A DNA stretch of 64,000 nucleotides from Hypericum androsaemum (lineage: Eukaryota; Streptophyta; Magnoliopsida; Malpighiales; Hypericaceae), in assembly GCA_963995505.1 (NCBI GenBank), contig OZ023198.1, positions 5,542,558 to 5,606,557 of the forward strand, in the 5' to 3' direction. A program made the position numbers and the translations under genes. The notes beneath the pieces were generated by a model that did not search any database, was not told the DNA's origin, and saw only the letters and a program-made list of their open reading frames with translations. The stretch's first letter is position 1, and every line of letters begins with the position of its first letter. This document shows positions 11,932-23,738 of the stretch, one piece after another.

Positions 11932-13827
11932 GGGTTGATTTGGAAATAAAATATTCACTCGGGACGGGATTTCTTGCACGGGAAGGATGGAGCTAGGTCA
12001 GGAGATGCTATATAAAGGGAGCTTGGGTACCGGAGAAGGACTTCATCCATAACACAACACACAACTACTCTTCTATCTTTATCATTTTTTCTTAGTACGT
12101 AGTCTAACATAGCTGGTAGCCTAGCATAGCTTTAGACCGCCCTTGGAACGACCACTCCGGATCTGTCTCGGGTTACTTGTTCTCTTTTCCCCGCAACAGT
12201 TTGTTATTTCAACCCAGCCAGAAAGAATCCTTCAGATGCTTCGCCTTCCTTGGGGACCATCCATGAACATCTTCCGACTGTGCCCAGGCTCAACAATGTC
12301 TCAACTAGAAACCAAAAGTAATAGAGAAGGAATGTCGATGCATGTCCGCTGGAGGAGAATCACCAGCCCCTGGAACACGAAGCCCTGAGGACCAAGTCCT
12401 TTATCGTGGTCTCCTCAAGCTATCTCGTAGGAGAAGCACTACCCATTCAAGCGCGACCTCCTGTCAATTCGTTGAGGTATGTTGTTCCTCTGTTGAAATC
12501 TTTCAATTGTATTCCTGCCACGCAACAGTATAGACGAAGTAACCAGTTCCCCAAGTTGAAGATGGGTTGATTTGGAAATAAAATATTCACTCGGGACGGG
12601 ATTTCTTGCACGGGAAGGATGGAGCTAGGTCAGGACATGCTATATAAAGGGAGCTTGGGTACCGGAGAAGGACATCATCCATAACACAACACACAACTAC
12701 TCTTCTATCTTTATCATTTTTTCTTAGTACGTAGTCTAACATAGCCGGTAGCCTAGCATAGCTTTAGACCGACCTTGGAACGACCACTCCGGATCTGTCT
12801 CGGGTTACTTGTTCTCTTTTCCCCGCAACAGTTTGTTATTTCAACCCAGCCAGAAAGAATCCTTCAGATGCTTCGCCTTCCTTGGGGACCATCCATGAAC
12901 ATCTTCCGACTGTGCCCAGGCTCAACAATGTCTCAACTAGAAACCAAAAGTAATAGAGAAGGAATGTCGATGCATGTCCGCTGGAGGAGAATCACCAGCC
13001 CCTGGAACACGAAGCCCTGAGGACCAAGTCCTTTATCGTGGTCTCCTCAAGCTATCTCGTAGGAGAAGCACTACCCATTCAAGCGCGACCTCCTGTCAAT
13101 TCGTTGAGGTATGTTGTTCCTCTGTTGAAATCTTTCAATTGTATTCCTGCCACGCAACAGTATAGACGAAGTAACCAGTTCCCCAAGTTGAAGCTGGGTT
13201 GATTTGGAAATAAAATATTCACTCGGGACGGGATTTCTTGCACGGGAAGGATGGAGCTAGGTCAGGACATGCTATATAAAGGGAGCTTGGGTACCGGAGA
13301 AGGACATCATCCATAACACAACACACAACTACTCTTCTATCTTTATCATTTTTTCTTAGTACGTAGTCTAACATAGCCGGTAGCCTAGCATAGCTTTAGA
13401 CCGACCTTGGAACGACCACTCCGGATCTGTCTCGGGTTACTTGTTCTCTTTTCCCCGCAACAGTTTGTTATTTCAACCCAGCCAGAAAGAATCCTTCAGA
13501 TGCTTCGCCTTCCTTGGGGACCATCCATGAACATCTTCCGACTGTGCCCAGGCTCAACAATGTCTCAACTAGAAACCAAAAGTAATAGAGAAGGAATGTC
13601 GATGCATGTCCGCTGGAGGAGAATCACCAGCCCCTGGAACACGAAGCCCTGAGGACCAAGTCCTTTATCGTGGTCTCCTCAAGCTATCTCGTAGGAGAAG
13701 CACTACCCATTCAAGCGCGACCTCCTGTCAATTCGTTGAGGTGTGTTGTTCCTCTGTTGAAATCTTTCAATTGTATTCCTGCCACGCAACAGTATAGACG
13801 AAGTAACCAGTTCCCCAAGTTGAAGAG
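11932..13827 (+). repeat. Three tandem 632-bp units, each with a TATA box
   Basis: Units start at 11932, 12564 and 13196, exactly 632 bases apart. Units 2 and 3 are almost identical, with one clear change near 13742. Unit 1 differs at only a handful of positions. Each unit carries CTATATAAAGGGAGC about 80 bases from its start (12010, 12642, 13274), then a pyrimidine-rich leader with ACACAACACACAAC. The frames in each unit (81 and 63 codons) overlap each other, lack known domains and simply repeat with the DNA. The unit is probably the promoter, R/U5 and leader of the LTR-like sequence just upstream. Confidence 0.92.
12007..12018 (+). promoter_or_regulatory. TATA box of the 632-bp unit (first of three)
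   Basis: The motif GCTATATAAAGG is followed about 35-50 bases later by CA-rich sequence suited to a start site. The same motif recurs 632 and 1264 bases downstream. It is a plausible Pol II promoter, and activity is inferred. Confidence 0.5.
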
Positions 13828-14477
13828 TGAAAACGCTTATAACTTGGAGAGAGTTGCTAGAGAACTTAGCTTGATTGGTTGTACAGTAAGGTATTGCTAG
13901 GAGATACTGCAATGGTGCTGAATGGTCGAAGAGCCGCCTCGTTTTGACAAGGAACTCCATCATTCAGGTCCGTATTCACTATGCATATTGCCTGGTGCAG
14001 ACATCCAAATTGCTGCATAGCTGGATGAATTGGTTTTTGGACTCTTGCTTTGATGAATCATTATGTTGGTTTGTTATTTCAATGGGGATCTCCTGTATTT
14101 CATTCCCCCCCTGCAATCATAATGTATATTGCCTTGGTAACAAGTCACCAAAAAAGTATATGATCATACATAACCCGGATAGATCAGAAAGAAGACCTAG
14201 CTTGATTGGCAATACAGCAGCGTGTATAGCCAAACAGGTTCTCCAATTGCTTTTTATAGGAATGTAGCACCATGAGTAAGTTTCGGATCAGGATTCCGTA
14301 AGGTTTCTCAGATGGCTTGTGGAAATGCCTACTATTGCAAGATATTGCTGACATCTAGTATATTGGACGTGGTATCAAATAAAATGGGCTCAAAAAAGAA
14401 TCTCTATTCTGATTCTATCACCAAAAGAGCCTAGGAGCTTGTTTGAGATAATAATCACGGAATTGCCAAAGAAATAC
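13828..14477. other. Spacer after the 632-bp array
   Basis: No domain is recognised in the short open frames. The sequence is of ordinary composition and is interrupted by a run of C near 14105. Nothing further can be supported. Confidence 0.4.
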
Positions 14478-14888
14478 TGTTGGGTCCTTGGGAGCTTCGA
14501 AGGTTGTATTGGTGAGTGGGCGGTGGCTGGGACTTCCGTCTCCGACGTCCAGGAGCCGTGATGGCTCAACCAGGAAACGGAAATCAGAAATGAGGAGAGA
14601 AGGAGGCACGAAGAAGAAGAAGACAGAATAGGATACTTGTTTATTGGTGTTGATATCGATTACATAGATCGAATCCCCCTTTTATAGCAAGGGTCACACT
14701 TATTACAATTATTTATTAGATTTCCGTTATAGAAATCAAAGAGACTCCAAGAATCCCAAAAGTATCCAACGGACTAAGCGTTACGATTACGAAGAGATAA
14801 ATCCTCTTCAATATGTGCGGCGGTCTCTTTGTCTTCGCCGTTACGGGTATCCCTTTGTCTTCGGCGGTATGAAATCCCCCACGTAACA
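14478..14888 (-). mobile_element. Probable solo LTR
   Basis: On the minus strand the segment begins TGTTACGTGGGGG and ends CCCAACA, with inverted TGTT/AACA termini. It contains TATAAAAGGGGG about two fifths in and an AATAAAC signal further on, the usual order for an LTR. No internal region follows on either side. The flanking pentamers AATAC and TCTAC do not match well, so insertion by a single event is not proven. Confidence 0.45.
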
Positions 14889-15161
14889 TCTACTAATCAG
14901 ATTGCTGAATTTTCACTATTCATTGTCACAGTTACATGAATTTAAGAAATAAGGGCTCAAACTTGGATGGCTGGAAAGATGCCTTGACACAGCTTTTCAA
15001 GTATGAAAATCAAGTAATAGAAGATAAATGGTGCGAGTGCACTTTATCTTTTATTACACTTGATTAGCTCTGTCAATGCATATTTTAATCATCCAAGTTC
15101 AAGTCCTTATTTCTCAAAATCCCTGTAATTATAACAATCAACAACAGAACTACAACATACC

Positions 15162-15300
15162 TGGTCACTATCTCCTCGGCATTTCCACTATCATTACCAT
15201 CGGCCACGTCTTTCATAAACAAACTCATACCAGGCATGTTGAGGAAGGCAAGCCCATACATCAACCGGGCCAACAGAAGGATGAACATGAGCTGAGAAAG
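15162..15300 (-). pseudogene. Exon-like hydrophobic fragment of unknown gene
   Basis: On the minus strand a frame reads LMFILLLARLMYGLAF and then an acidic stretch, ending at an AG|GTATGT donor at about 15162. It looks like one membrane helix of a larger protein. I do not recognise the family and no partner exon is seen. It sits at the start of the right part of duplicated copy A. Confidence 0.3.
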
Positions 15301-16085
15301 CCCGAGGAGGAGGGAAATACAATTGGGTCTGTTTACTTATCAAAGAAATGCATTCCAATCACAGGAACAGTTTTTTTTTAAATAAGTATTCCTCTTTGTT
15401 AATAATAATAATACAATCTAGGTAGTGTAAAATATCACTGTATTAATTTTACAATATGATATAAGAGCTATATTACATAAAAGCCCAGGACTAAAAATAG
15501 ATTTCTCATGCAATTTAGACAAATCCAAAACCCACAGAACATCTGGGTCCAGCCCACCGAAATTCCGGATTGTTGGCATCCTCTTCCTTACTCCGGAGTT
15601 GCAGATTGACCATCCATCTTCTTCATCCATGCATCACCCAAAGTACTCAAAACAAAACACACACCAAAAATTAACACTTTACTTTATCCAGTTCCTCATA
15701 TTGGCTCTCCGTTGTTGATCAGTTCTTTTATTATTCTGTTCTAGGTTCCTCTGCTGAGCCCAAATGCCGTGTAGGAGTAAGAAGAAAGGAGAAGCGACAT
15801 AAATTTCTGGGGATCTTCAATCTTCGAGGTTAGCTTTTCCCCTGTGCTTTATTAAGAAGCTCTATGTATGCTGGAAAATTGCTAGATTAGAGTACCAAAA
15901 GTATGCAGAATATAGAAAGTACTCTCTGACTCTCAAGAAAATATAATGCACAAAGTTATCAGCGCGAGAACAATTTCGGGAGGGAGATTTTCCCGAAGTT
16001 ATCACGCATCAAAATCGGATTCAATTTCTAAAGTTATCGATAATGATTTTGCAATGGTGCAATTAAGCAAAGAAGTCTATGCTTT
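15290..16085. repeat. Segmental duplication, copy A, right part
   Basis: This is collinear with 21030-21150 and then 23555-24230 of copy B. In copy B the two parts are separated by about 2.4 kb holding a MULE-like element. Shared landmarks are GCCCGAGGAGGAGGG (15300, 21056), GGTAGTGTAAAATATCAC (15421, 23565) and GCAGATTGACCATCCA (15601, 23751). Copy A has more damage in the shared exon. Confidence 0.8.
15588..15753 (-). pseudogene. Tail-anchored protein last exon, damaged copy A
   Basis: This is the counterpart of the intact exon at 23739-23903. On the minus strand it reads QRNLEQNN... and ANMRNWIK, after which a stop replaces the Tyr codon of copy B and the frame is lost inside the membrane segment. 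It is therefore a pseudo-exon. Confidence 0.6.
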
Positions 16086-16096
16086 ATCTAGTTTAG

Positions 16097-16384
16097 TGTT
16101 GGGATTGCGAGAAATAGGAAAGACTTATTTCATATTCTTATTCATATTTTGACTAAGTTTCAGATTCCTAATTTGACCTAGATAGATTTCTTGTACAGTA
16201 AAGGTTCGTCTATTATATAAAGACGTGTTACCATAGGGTTAGGTATGGCTTTGTGACTCGGATATCATCAATAAAAATTTTCATTTCTCTCCGTAGATGC
16301 AGGCATTAGGCCGAACCACGTAAATCTCTTATGTCCTTGTTCTTCGTGCGATATTATTCTCTAAAGTTGCTGGAATTCCTAACA
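16097..16384 (+). mobile_element. Copia 5' LTR
   Basis: A 288-bp segment begins TGTTGGGATTG and ends CCTAACA. It is followed by AG and then TGGTATCAAGAGC (16387-16399), a one-base variant of the initiator Met-tRNA primer-binding site. A gag start follows at 16412. No matching 3' LTR was found. Confidence 0.7.
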
Positions 16385-16386
16385 AG

Positions 16387-16399
16387 TGGTATCAAGAGC
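16387..16399 (+). other. Copia primer-binding site (variant)
   Basis: TGGTATCAAGAGC differs from the usual TGGTATCAGAGC by one extra A. It lies two bases after the LTR end, as expected. Confidence 0.7.
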
Positions 16400-16411
16400 A
16401 AAGGTTGGAGG

Positions 16412-17200
16412 ATGGTGGATCACGTCGTGAAGTTTGCTCTTGTGAAGTTCGATGGCTCATCGAATTTTGGGTTATGGCAAAGGCGTGTCAAGGATCTCCT
16501 CGTGCAATAAGGGATGGTCATCACGCTCTCGGAGAAGAAGCCCGAGAAGATAGAGGAGCAAGAGTGGAAAGAGATGGGGGCCAAGGAGGTAGCAACCATT
16601 CGCTTGTGCTTAGCGGACGATGTGATGTATCACGTGATGGATGAGGAGTCACCAGCTAGGAATAGCTACAGGTTAGTGGAGAACACGGTTATAGGTGGAG
16701 TCACATCTTTGAGTTTCGATGGAGGGGATAGCTCTTGTGTGATGGAGCAAAAGCTTGACATGAATGGTTTGAGTGGAGTTGGAATTTGCAATGACAAAGT
16801 TAGAAAGTTCCTGCTATGGTTGTCTAAAGGCACGTGCATTTCAAAGGTGTTGGGTAGGTTTTGCATAGAGAATGTGAAGCCGTTGGTAGCACCACGGGCG
16901 AATTGGGTATCTCACTCAAGGTCGAGCGGTGGAGTTCGAGGTATATCGAGAGTTCTACTTGGTAGAACAAAAGGTTGCCCTTTGTATGGTATAGCAAGTA
17001 GCATTGGTTTGAGAAAAAAAGGTACAGCGGAGAAGCGGTTCGAGGTTCTGGAGCATAGGATTGACCACAAAATAGAGGATGCATCTATTGGTTGCAAGGT
17101 TGCTTCGACAGGTGAACTCGATAGTTGGGATTCGATGACGGATGGAAGGAAGACGCCAAGCAAGCTTGGAAACTCGAGCTTGGGGACTGGCTCCAAATGA
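16412..17200 (+). pseudogene. Copia gag remnant with internal deletion
   Basis: Starts at ATG 16412. The first 90 codons match Copia gag: KFDGSSNFGLWQRRVKDLLVQ, a TAA stop at about 16508 where relatives have Gln, then EKKPEKIEEQEW and IRLCLADDVMYHV. From about 16675 the frame stays open to 17200, but its sequence (including LVAPRANWVSHS) no longer looks like gag. Protease, integrase, reverse transcriptase and RNase H are absent, so the element has lost most of its coding region. Confidence 0.7.
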
Positions 17201-17759
17201 TTGAACAAAAAGTAGAGAGAAAGTTGAGATGGTGTAAGAATTGGGAAACAAAATTGATAGAATTACAAAATTAGAGGACTAATCGATATGTTTTAGTAAA
17301 TTTGGGGAGTGGATGATAATTTTTTGTAGCTGTAGGATTTTTGACAGCCTAGGGGGCCGATTAGGGTTAATTGGCCTTTAAATAGACCTCTAGGCTGCCC
17401 ATTTTATCACCACAATAATCCCCCATGAATTTTCGTGTTGGTGAAGGTGAGGAGTGCAATCCGACTCAGGAGGAAGTGCTAAGAGAGGACGAGATCACCA
17501 GGAGATCTCTTTACGAGGAGGGTAAGTTTTTAGCACTGATTCTCCCCTTAAATCCGAGTGTTCCTCATAAGGGAAAGTTACATATTTGTTTCTCACCTTC
17601 AGGAGTAGACGGATTTGTAGGCGAAGGAGGAATCAGAAGGATATATAATTTTAATTTTTTTATTGATATACTAGACATTTCATGATTAATCTTCACATAT
17701 TCATTATGATTTGTTTGAATTTTATATAAAGAATTAAAAAAAATATTTGAAAATTATCA
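17201..17759. other. Non-coding sequence with a promoter-like spot
   Basis: At 17374-17384 a TTTAAATAG motif precedes an ATG (17425) and a 32-codon open stretch ending at a GT site near 17521. It could be the start of a retroelement or a gene remnant. No domain is seen. Confidence 0.3.
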
Positions 17760-17764
17760 AAAAT

Positions 17765-17938
17765 GTCTTGCATTTAATTCAAGAGTCGGACCCCGTAGAC
17801 CCTGCGAACCCTGAGGGTAAGGGTATGGGTCTAATAATGAGATTTGTCGAGGGTCTAAGGTAGAGTATGTGTCTAACTTTTCAAACTAGGGTATGGATAG
17901 GGTCGTACCAATATCCTACCCTATCCATTGCCATCCAT
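17765..17938 (-). mobile_element. Fragment of a MITE-like repeat (GGATGGCAATGG end)
   Basis: On the minus strand it begins GGATGGCAATGGATAGGG and continues with repeated ACCCTATCC / GGGTCT motifs. The same sequence order occurs at 60987-61230, so these are two members of one dispersed family. The class is not determined. Confidence 0.6.
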
Positions 17939-18479
17939 AATCCTAGATGCATGTAATCCAATGGATAGAGAGTGTGAAAATTATCTGGACTCATGGAGAT
18001 ATCCTTCTGTCTTCTGAGTCCGCAATGCGGGAATGGAAAGATATTAATGGGCTCACGAAAACCTCGTCATGATATGTTTGATTTATGTGAGTGTTGGTAT
18101 GTTTGATTTATTGCATTAAATATATGGAAGGATACTAATAGAATCTAAGTAGTTGGACTTGATTCTATCTTCTTGAAATTAAAATGTAAATAGAATACTT
18201 AATTTTCTTTTCTTTAACTTTTCCGTAACTAATCGTAAAATTAAAACTAAAATCTTTTACGTAATTAAGAAGATTATAATATAACAAAACTTCAACTAGT
18301 TCTTTTCATTTATAATTTATTTCTATTGTTTAGGAAATATTTTTTTTAAGCAATGCTACAATAATGACTTGATTTCTTTATCATAATTACATATCCTAGT
18401 CATCTAATTAATTAATTTGTATAGTAAATTGGTTGATCCATACCAACTAAGCAAATGACATGGTATAAAGAGAACACCA

Positions 18480-20120
18480 TAAATTTTTTCAATATTTTTG
18501 TGCCTCACGTGTCTCATCAGCTCCATTTCCGCTTCGAAATCCTCTTCTCGATAACTGACAACGATTGGGGAGTTTAAGAGAATCTAACTTCTTTGGCACT
18601 TTAACCAATTTTTGGTACATTTTTATTGATTAAACCTAGTATATGTTTGAATTTTAAGCGATATTGCTGGAATCTTTCTAATCTTGTTTTTTGAAAGGTA
18701 TAATTTATATTATTTCGAGAAAAAAGATTACACCATGATTTTAATTTTTTTTATTATTTTGTTACGGTCATATTTTTTAATAAGATTCAAACTGATTTAT
18801 ATTTTAAGTTGAGTTATTGGAATCTTTTGGATGGTATTATCTCAATCTTTTTCGAATTTTATTTTATTGTTTTAATTAGTTTATTTAAAGACAAGATTGC
18901 ATCACTAAAAATCCGTAACAAGTTACCTTATTTAAAACTGAGATTATCTCAAACTGATTTAATTAGCTTATTGAATTTGAATACCGGATGTTCGCAACAA
19001 AAAAAAACCAACAAATATTTTCTATTGAATGTCCAAATGCAACGAACTATTTTCTCCAAGAAATTATTCTAACCAAAACAAACAGAACCTTAGTCGGAAG
19101 TAATTGGATAACAAACTCGACTGTGAAGAGATTTCTACAGACAGGAAAAGAGTACCTGGTGCTGATCAATCTTTTCACGGACACCCTCGCTGTCGTCGTC
19201 TCGATCAGGACACCGCGGTATGTGACGACGCGGTCTCCATTCTCGATGATGTTCTCGTTGGCGAATCCGTTCGTGGCGGCCTCAATCTCCTTGAAGGAAA
19301 ACCTCCTCACCCTCTACGCGTCGGAGTAGCGAGCCGCATGCTCGTTGTTCGAGTCGTTGTCGAGCGGGATGAGCTGCACACGATGGTCACGTAGCTACGC
19401 AATGTTCATCTCGATCTCAGTTATCAGACGGGACAGCAGCTTCCTGTCCAATGAGGAAGGGCAACTTAGGTCCTTGCAAGGATCATTCTTAGACAACCGA
19501 GAGATGGGGTCAAACGGTTTGAATCTCATGCGACAGAGGCGGCTGATCGAGAGGACGAGGAGGAGGAGGACGGTCAGCACCAGGACTAGTGCTAATGTAG
19601 CGAATACAATGACCCGTAACTGTGGTGCCAAGGAATGTAGTGTGTTTGCTGAGCTTTCTGTTAAGGGATGGTGATGAATTCGAGGACATGGCTTCGTCGA
19701 GTTCTGGTTCAAGTGATAAAAGACGGTCGGGATTAGGGATAGATGTCAGAAGTGTGTGACACTTGTGACTTCTCTTACCATAGCCGGAAGCAGGATATTG
19801 AAAAAGAGAGGAGGCAGATTTTAGTATCTAATCTTCGGTGTTCAGTTGTGATCTACTAAGTAGGACATCCTCCTAGTAAACTGCCCTGTCGATCTATCAG
19901 ATTCGGATCTTATTGACCGATTTGGTTGTATTTGAACCTAACAAACCACCGAGAAAATAGCTTTCACGTGGCAAGTTCCACCTCAGATTCATGGTTCGGC
20001 CCTCTCTTTTTCTTATATCATGTTAAAAAAGCCTGCCACCCTCTTGCTATTCAAAAGAGCAAAAACACATGAAGGAAAAACTATAACTGGGATCTGAAAT
20101 AAACCCAAATAATGTGTCAG
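18480..20120. repeat. Segmental duplication, copy B, left part
   Basis: Collinear with 7700-8990. Compared with copy A it keeps about 290 bases of kinase coding sequence near 19210-19560 that copy A lost, and it has an extra segment at 19860-19930. Flanks are AT-rich. Confidence 0.75.
19156..19689 (-). pseudogene. Receptor-like kinase exon 1 fragment, copy B
   Basis: Read from 19689 on the minus strand: N-terminus NRKLSKHTTFLG, then a small deletion that shifts the frame, a membrane segment (LRVIVFATLALVLVLTVLLLL), a juxtamembrane region, a stop near 19392 and another before the kinase start. The kinase N-lobe follows (FSFKEIEAATNGF, then YRGVL and VKR). The Gly-rich loop is degraded (NGDRVVTY). 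An AG|GTACTC donor lies at 19154-19156, and no later kinase exons follow. Family call as for copy A: membrane-anchored kinase of the At1g01540 kind, by inference. Not functional. Confidence 0.7.
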
Positions 20121-21029
20121 GTCTATAAGCATACTATTTGATTTTTTAAAACTATATGTAGACCGACTAATCTAGAACTTTTGAATACTGACAAATTTTT
20201 CTAAAAAATATTTAACACTAGTACATTCTTAATAATTTAAATTTGAGAACTCTTATTAAGGTAGAATAAATTTCAGTTAATCTGAATATTTGTTGATATA
20301 AGCATCCTGATTATGAATTAATAAAATTATAAACAAATTCATTTTATACAACCCTTCTTTTGGTGAGTATACCCAACAACCCTAAAACATTATTTATTTA
20401 TTTTTTGCATATTCATTGGGCAATATTGCTTGTGACAAAAGTGTCCACGACTGTGATTCACTCCAAATTGTAGCATCCTTGCAAAATTAAGCTAAGCCCA
20501 ATGCTACAAGGCAGGAACAGAGTTCTAACCCAGTAAAAATTTGTGACAAATCTTACAATTAACTTGTACAACCTGGGAACGGATATAAGATCAGGACATT
20601 TGGCCTTTGAAAGGAAAGATCGGAGCATTTGGATTTTCTGTTGCAAATACAATCTCAGAAGCTTAACTCAAAATTCGAAAAGTACGTCCATATAGAACCA
20701 ATTTCATAAGCGAATTCTGTCAGATTTACTATCCACAATTTTCATCCATCCCCAAACCCAGTCAATGGCCATTCTTTCCAGATTGCTGCAGTAAACCAGT
20801 AGTACTGCTCTAGGTCAACTGCCGTCCACGAATCTCGGGTCGAACCGAAAAGTAAGCAAACCGGTTCAACCCCAGAGTACATGAATTGCGTCCACATGCA
20901 TACATATACTCACAAAAGAAAATGATGAAACACAAGCTTTGTCTAAATTATTTCAGTCATAAATGAAACCACTTTATTTACAGATAAGGAAGGAAGGAAG
21001 GAATTTCAAAGGGGTAAAAGAGACAACTG
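20121..21029. other. AT-rich spacer in copy B
   Basis: No gene recognised. Short frames here have no domain signals. Confidence 0.4.
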
Positions 21030-21361
21030 ATGAACATGGGACGGGACGGGAATGCCCGAGGAGGAGGGGAAAAACAAATGGGTCTGTTCCCATTCCAATC
21101 ACAAGAACACTTATTTTTTTTAATAAATATTCTTCTTTATTAATAACTAGCAAAAATGCACGCGTGATGTGCGTGTCGTTCAATTTCAAAATTTACAAAA
21201 TATATTATTAATTAATTTTCTTTTTTAACCTCTACATAAATAATATACACTCTTACATATTTAATTATATATTTTTTATTTACATAAGATGTCATAATTT
21301 TGTTTGGCGTGGTTGGTCTTGGGCTTTCCTAGATATATACGGTCTTGGTTTTAATTTTTTT

Positions 21362-22331
21362 GAGTAATAAATACTCATGGTCACTAATCTATTATAAATT
21401 TTAGTCTGTGGTCACTCATATATTTTTTGTTCCTTTATAGTCACTCATTTATATTAACTCACTCTTATGACTAATTTTGTAATTTTAAAATATCACAAAT
21501 ATTTTTTTCTTTCTCTCTCGCCTTTTACTTCCTCCATTCTCTCTTATTTCAAAATTGAAAATTTGATTCGCCAAATAGTTTGATGAATTGACTAATTTAT
21601 GATATGAATTTATGTTTGATTCGATTCGTTCTATGATGAATACGAATATTAATTTTGGTTATAGTATAAAATTTGTATCTTTACAAAAAATTGTAGTGGT
21701 CACATATGAAGTAAATTTGGAGAGTATTAGTTTATACTTGTGAAAAATTAATGTTGGCCATGAACCCACTAATCACATGGGAAGTAAATTAAGATTTCAC
21801 GAGCCAAGGTGATGAATAAAATTTTCTATTAAATTTAACGTTTGGTCGGTCCCATAGTTGGTGGGCTTTGTGTCGTTGGTTGGTGAGGCCTTGGATTTTC
21901 CACGTCGAGGCACTACTTTTCTCTTAACATGGGAGATATTCTCGGATTCAATTCAATTTAATTTTTAGATTTAACTCGATTCGTTAAAAATTTGATTAAT
22001 ATTCTAACCGACTCATACGAACCAAAATTCTTTTTCTAATTGGTTCTTGAACGTATCGAACATAAGTCCATATCCTAATTTAGTCTATTCATCAAATTAT
22101 TCGGCGAATCAAATTTTTGATTTTCAAATGAGAGAGAATGAAGAAAGTAGAAGGCGAGAGAGAAAGAAAAATATTTGGGATGTTTTAGAAATTTTATGAT
22201 TATAAAATTAGTCATAGTGGTCATACAATGGTTACTTAATATAGATAAGTGACCATAAAGGGACAAAAAATAGATTAGTGACCATAGACTAAAATTTATA
22301 ATAGATTAGTGACTATGGGTATTTTTTACTC
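21362..22331. mobile_element. Non-autonomous MULE-like element with ~250-300 bp TIRs
   Basis: The left end GAGTAATAAATACTCATGG and the right end (reverse complement GAGTAAAAAATACCCATAG) begin long inverted repeats that can be followed for about 250-300 bases. They share ACTAATCTATTATAAATTTT, CTTTCTCTCTCGCCTT and TTTGATTCGCC. The flanks TAATTTTTTT (21352-21361) and TAATTTTTGT (22332-22341) match at nine of ten bases, a duplication length typical of Mutator-like elements. The 970-bp element has no transposase ORF. It lies in the stretch that splits copy B. Confidence 0.82.
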
Positions 22332-23554
22332 TAATTTTTGTCTATCGTGTATTTTTTCTCTCTCGAGTTTGAATTGTGTGTTTTGTATATGGGCCAATAC
22401 AATTGGTCACTTAAATAAAAATAATTTGATATTACTAAGTTTTTTTGGAAAATTTAGACTTGTTAACCTAATCTCTGAGTTCTAGATGACATGAAATTTT
22501 ATAATCATTCAAATTTCAAAATCAAAATTTCTTATTTAAACTAAACTACCAATTGTTGCTTGTTTGTAAATTTATATGGTTATTAATAATTTATTCTTTG
22601 TTTTATACTATTTGGTTAACGATCCTACTAAGACAATTATTAGAGATTTGAAATTGAGCCGTATATATTTGGAAGGTATTAAAACACTTGGAAAAAAGTA
22701 TTTAGATTCGATTTGTAATTTTTTTTCTAGAATGTCTCGATTTGTAACTTAATTACAAAGGCCTAAAACACCATTTTCCTGGCTTCTTCCTTTCGATTCA
22801 ACCGTGAATTCCCCTTTTCCCCCAATTTTTCATCGTTAAAGGGGCTAGGGTTCGGGATTCCGCCCTCCCTTCCCTTACCATGGCTTGGCAATTCTCAATA
22901 GCACCATTTCCATAGGACATCCACTTAAACATGTCCGAGTGAAGAAAGAGCTTCGCTGCCATTTGAAAAAAAAACCACAAATCAGTATCTGGCGAGTTCC
23001 AAAGCTCTGTTTGTTTCGCAGGAAAAGTGCTTTCCGGAGATAAAAAGGGAACTCCTTCTGGCGAAAAAAACTTTCCGGTGAACCAAATGGACCCTAAGAG
23101 TGAAGATAGACAAAAAGAAACGGCTATCCAGAGGTGGTGGTACCGTAATAAAGCCGAAGATAACTAGGATTAAACCCGTCGACGTGGTGAGGAGGAGGAG
23201 GAGCTAGTCCTGTTTTCTCGTCGTCCACCTCCATGTCGTCTCTTCCGTTGCCGACTTCCTCCCTCGTCATCTCTTCGGTCGTCCCGTACTCGAACTAGCA
23301 GCGGTCGTTCCATTGCCATGACGCCACGTGTCGTGGGGCGAGGGTGGTGAAGGCGGGAGCACCTCCCTCCTCGGCCAGGCACTCCTCCTAGTCGACATTG
23401 TGTGGCTCGTCCTGATCAGATTTCTCCTTTCTTTTCGGCCTTTTCTGATCCTCTTTTAACAAAATAGTCCACATGGGGGTTGAGGGTAGTTTGACATTTT
23501 CAGGGTGTGACAGTAAAATTGCCTAAAAAGGGACCCTTTATTATGAAGATAATG
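22332..23554. other. Non-coding stretch in copy B
   Basis: AT-rich to about 22790, then GC-richer. The segment at 23170-23400 is rich in CTCGTC and CCTCC repeats and reads as basic or Ser-rich frames on both strands without domains. No gene is supported. Confidence 0.4.
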
Positions 23555-23738
23555 TTACAATTTAGGTAGTGTAAAATATCACTATAATCAATTTTACACT
23601 ATAATATAATCTATATTACATAAAAGCCCAGGACCAAAACTAGATTCCTAATGCAATTTAGCTTGGGCTGAATTGCATGACAAATCTAAAGCCCACACAG
23701 AATATCACCAAAATTCCGGACTGTTGGCATCCTCTTCC

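Noticed and set aside
12143..13797. Three identical small genes (81 and 63 codons)
   Set aside because: They repeat only because the DNA unit repeats, overlap in different frames and show no domain or codon signal.
15946..16152. Independent small protein gene
   Set aside because: It is a deleted copy of the fragment at 24008-24226 running into a Copia LTR.
23170..23382. Arg-rich protein on the minus strand
   Set aside because: Low-complexity composition from CCTCC and CGTC-rich DNA; no domain, no conserved copy and no promoter features.
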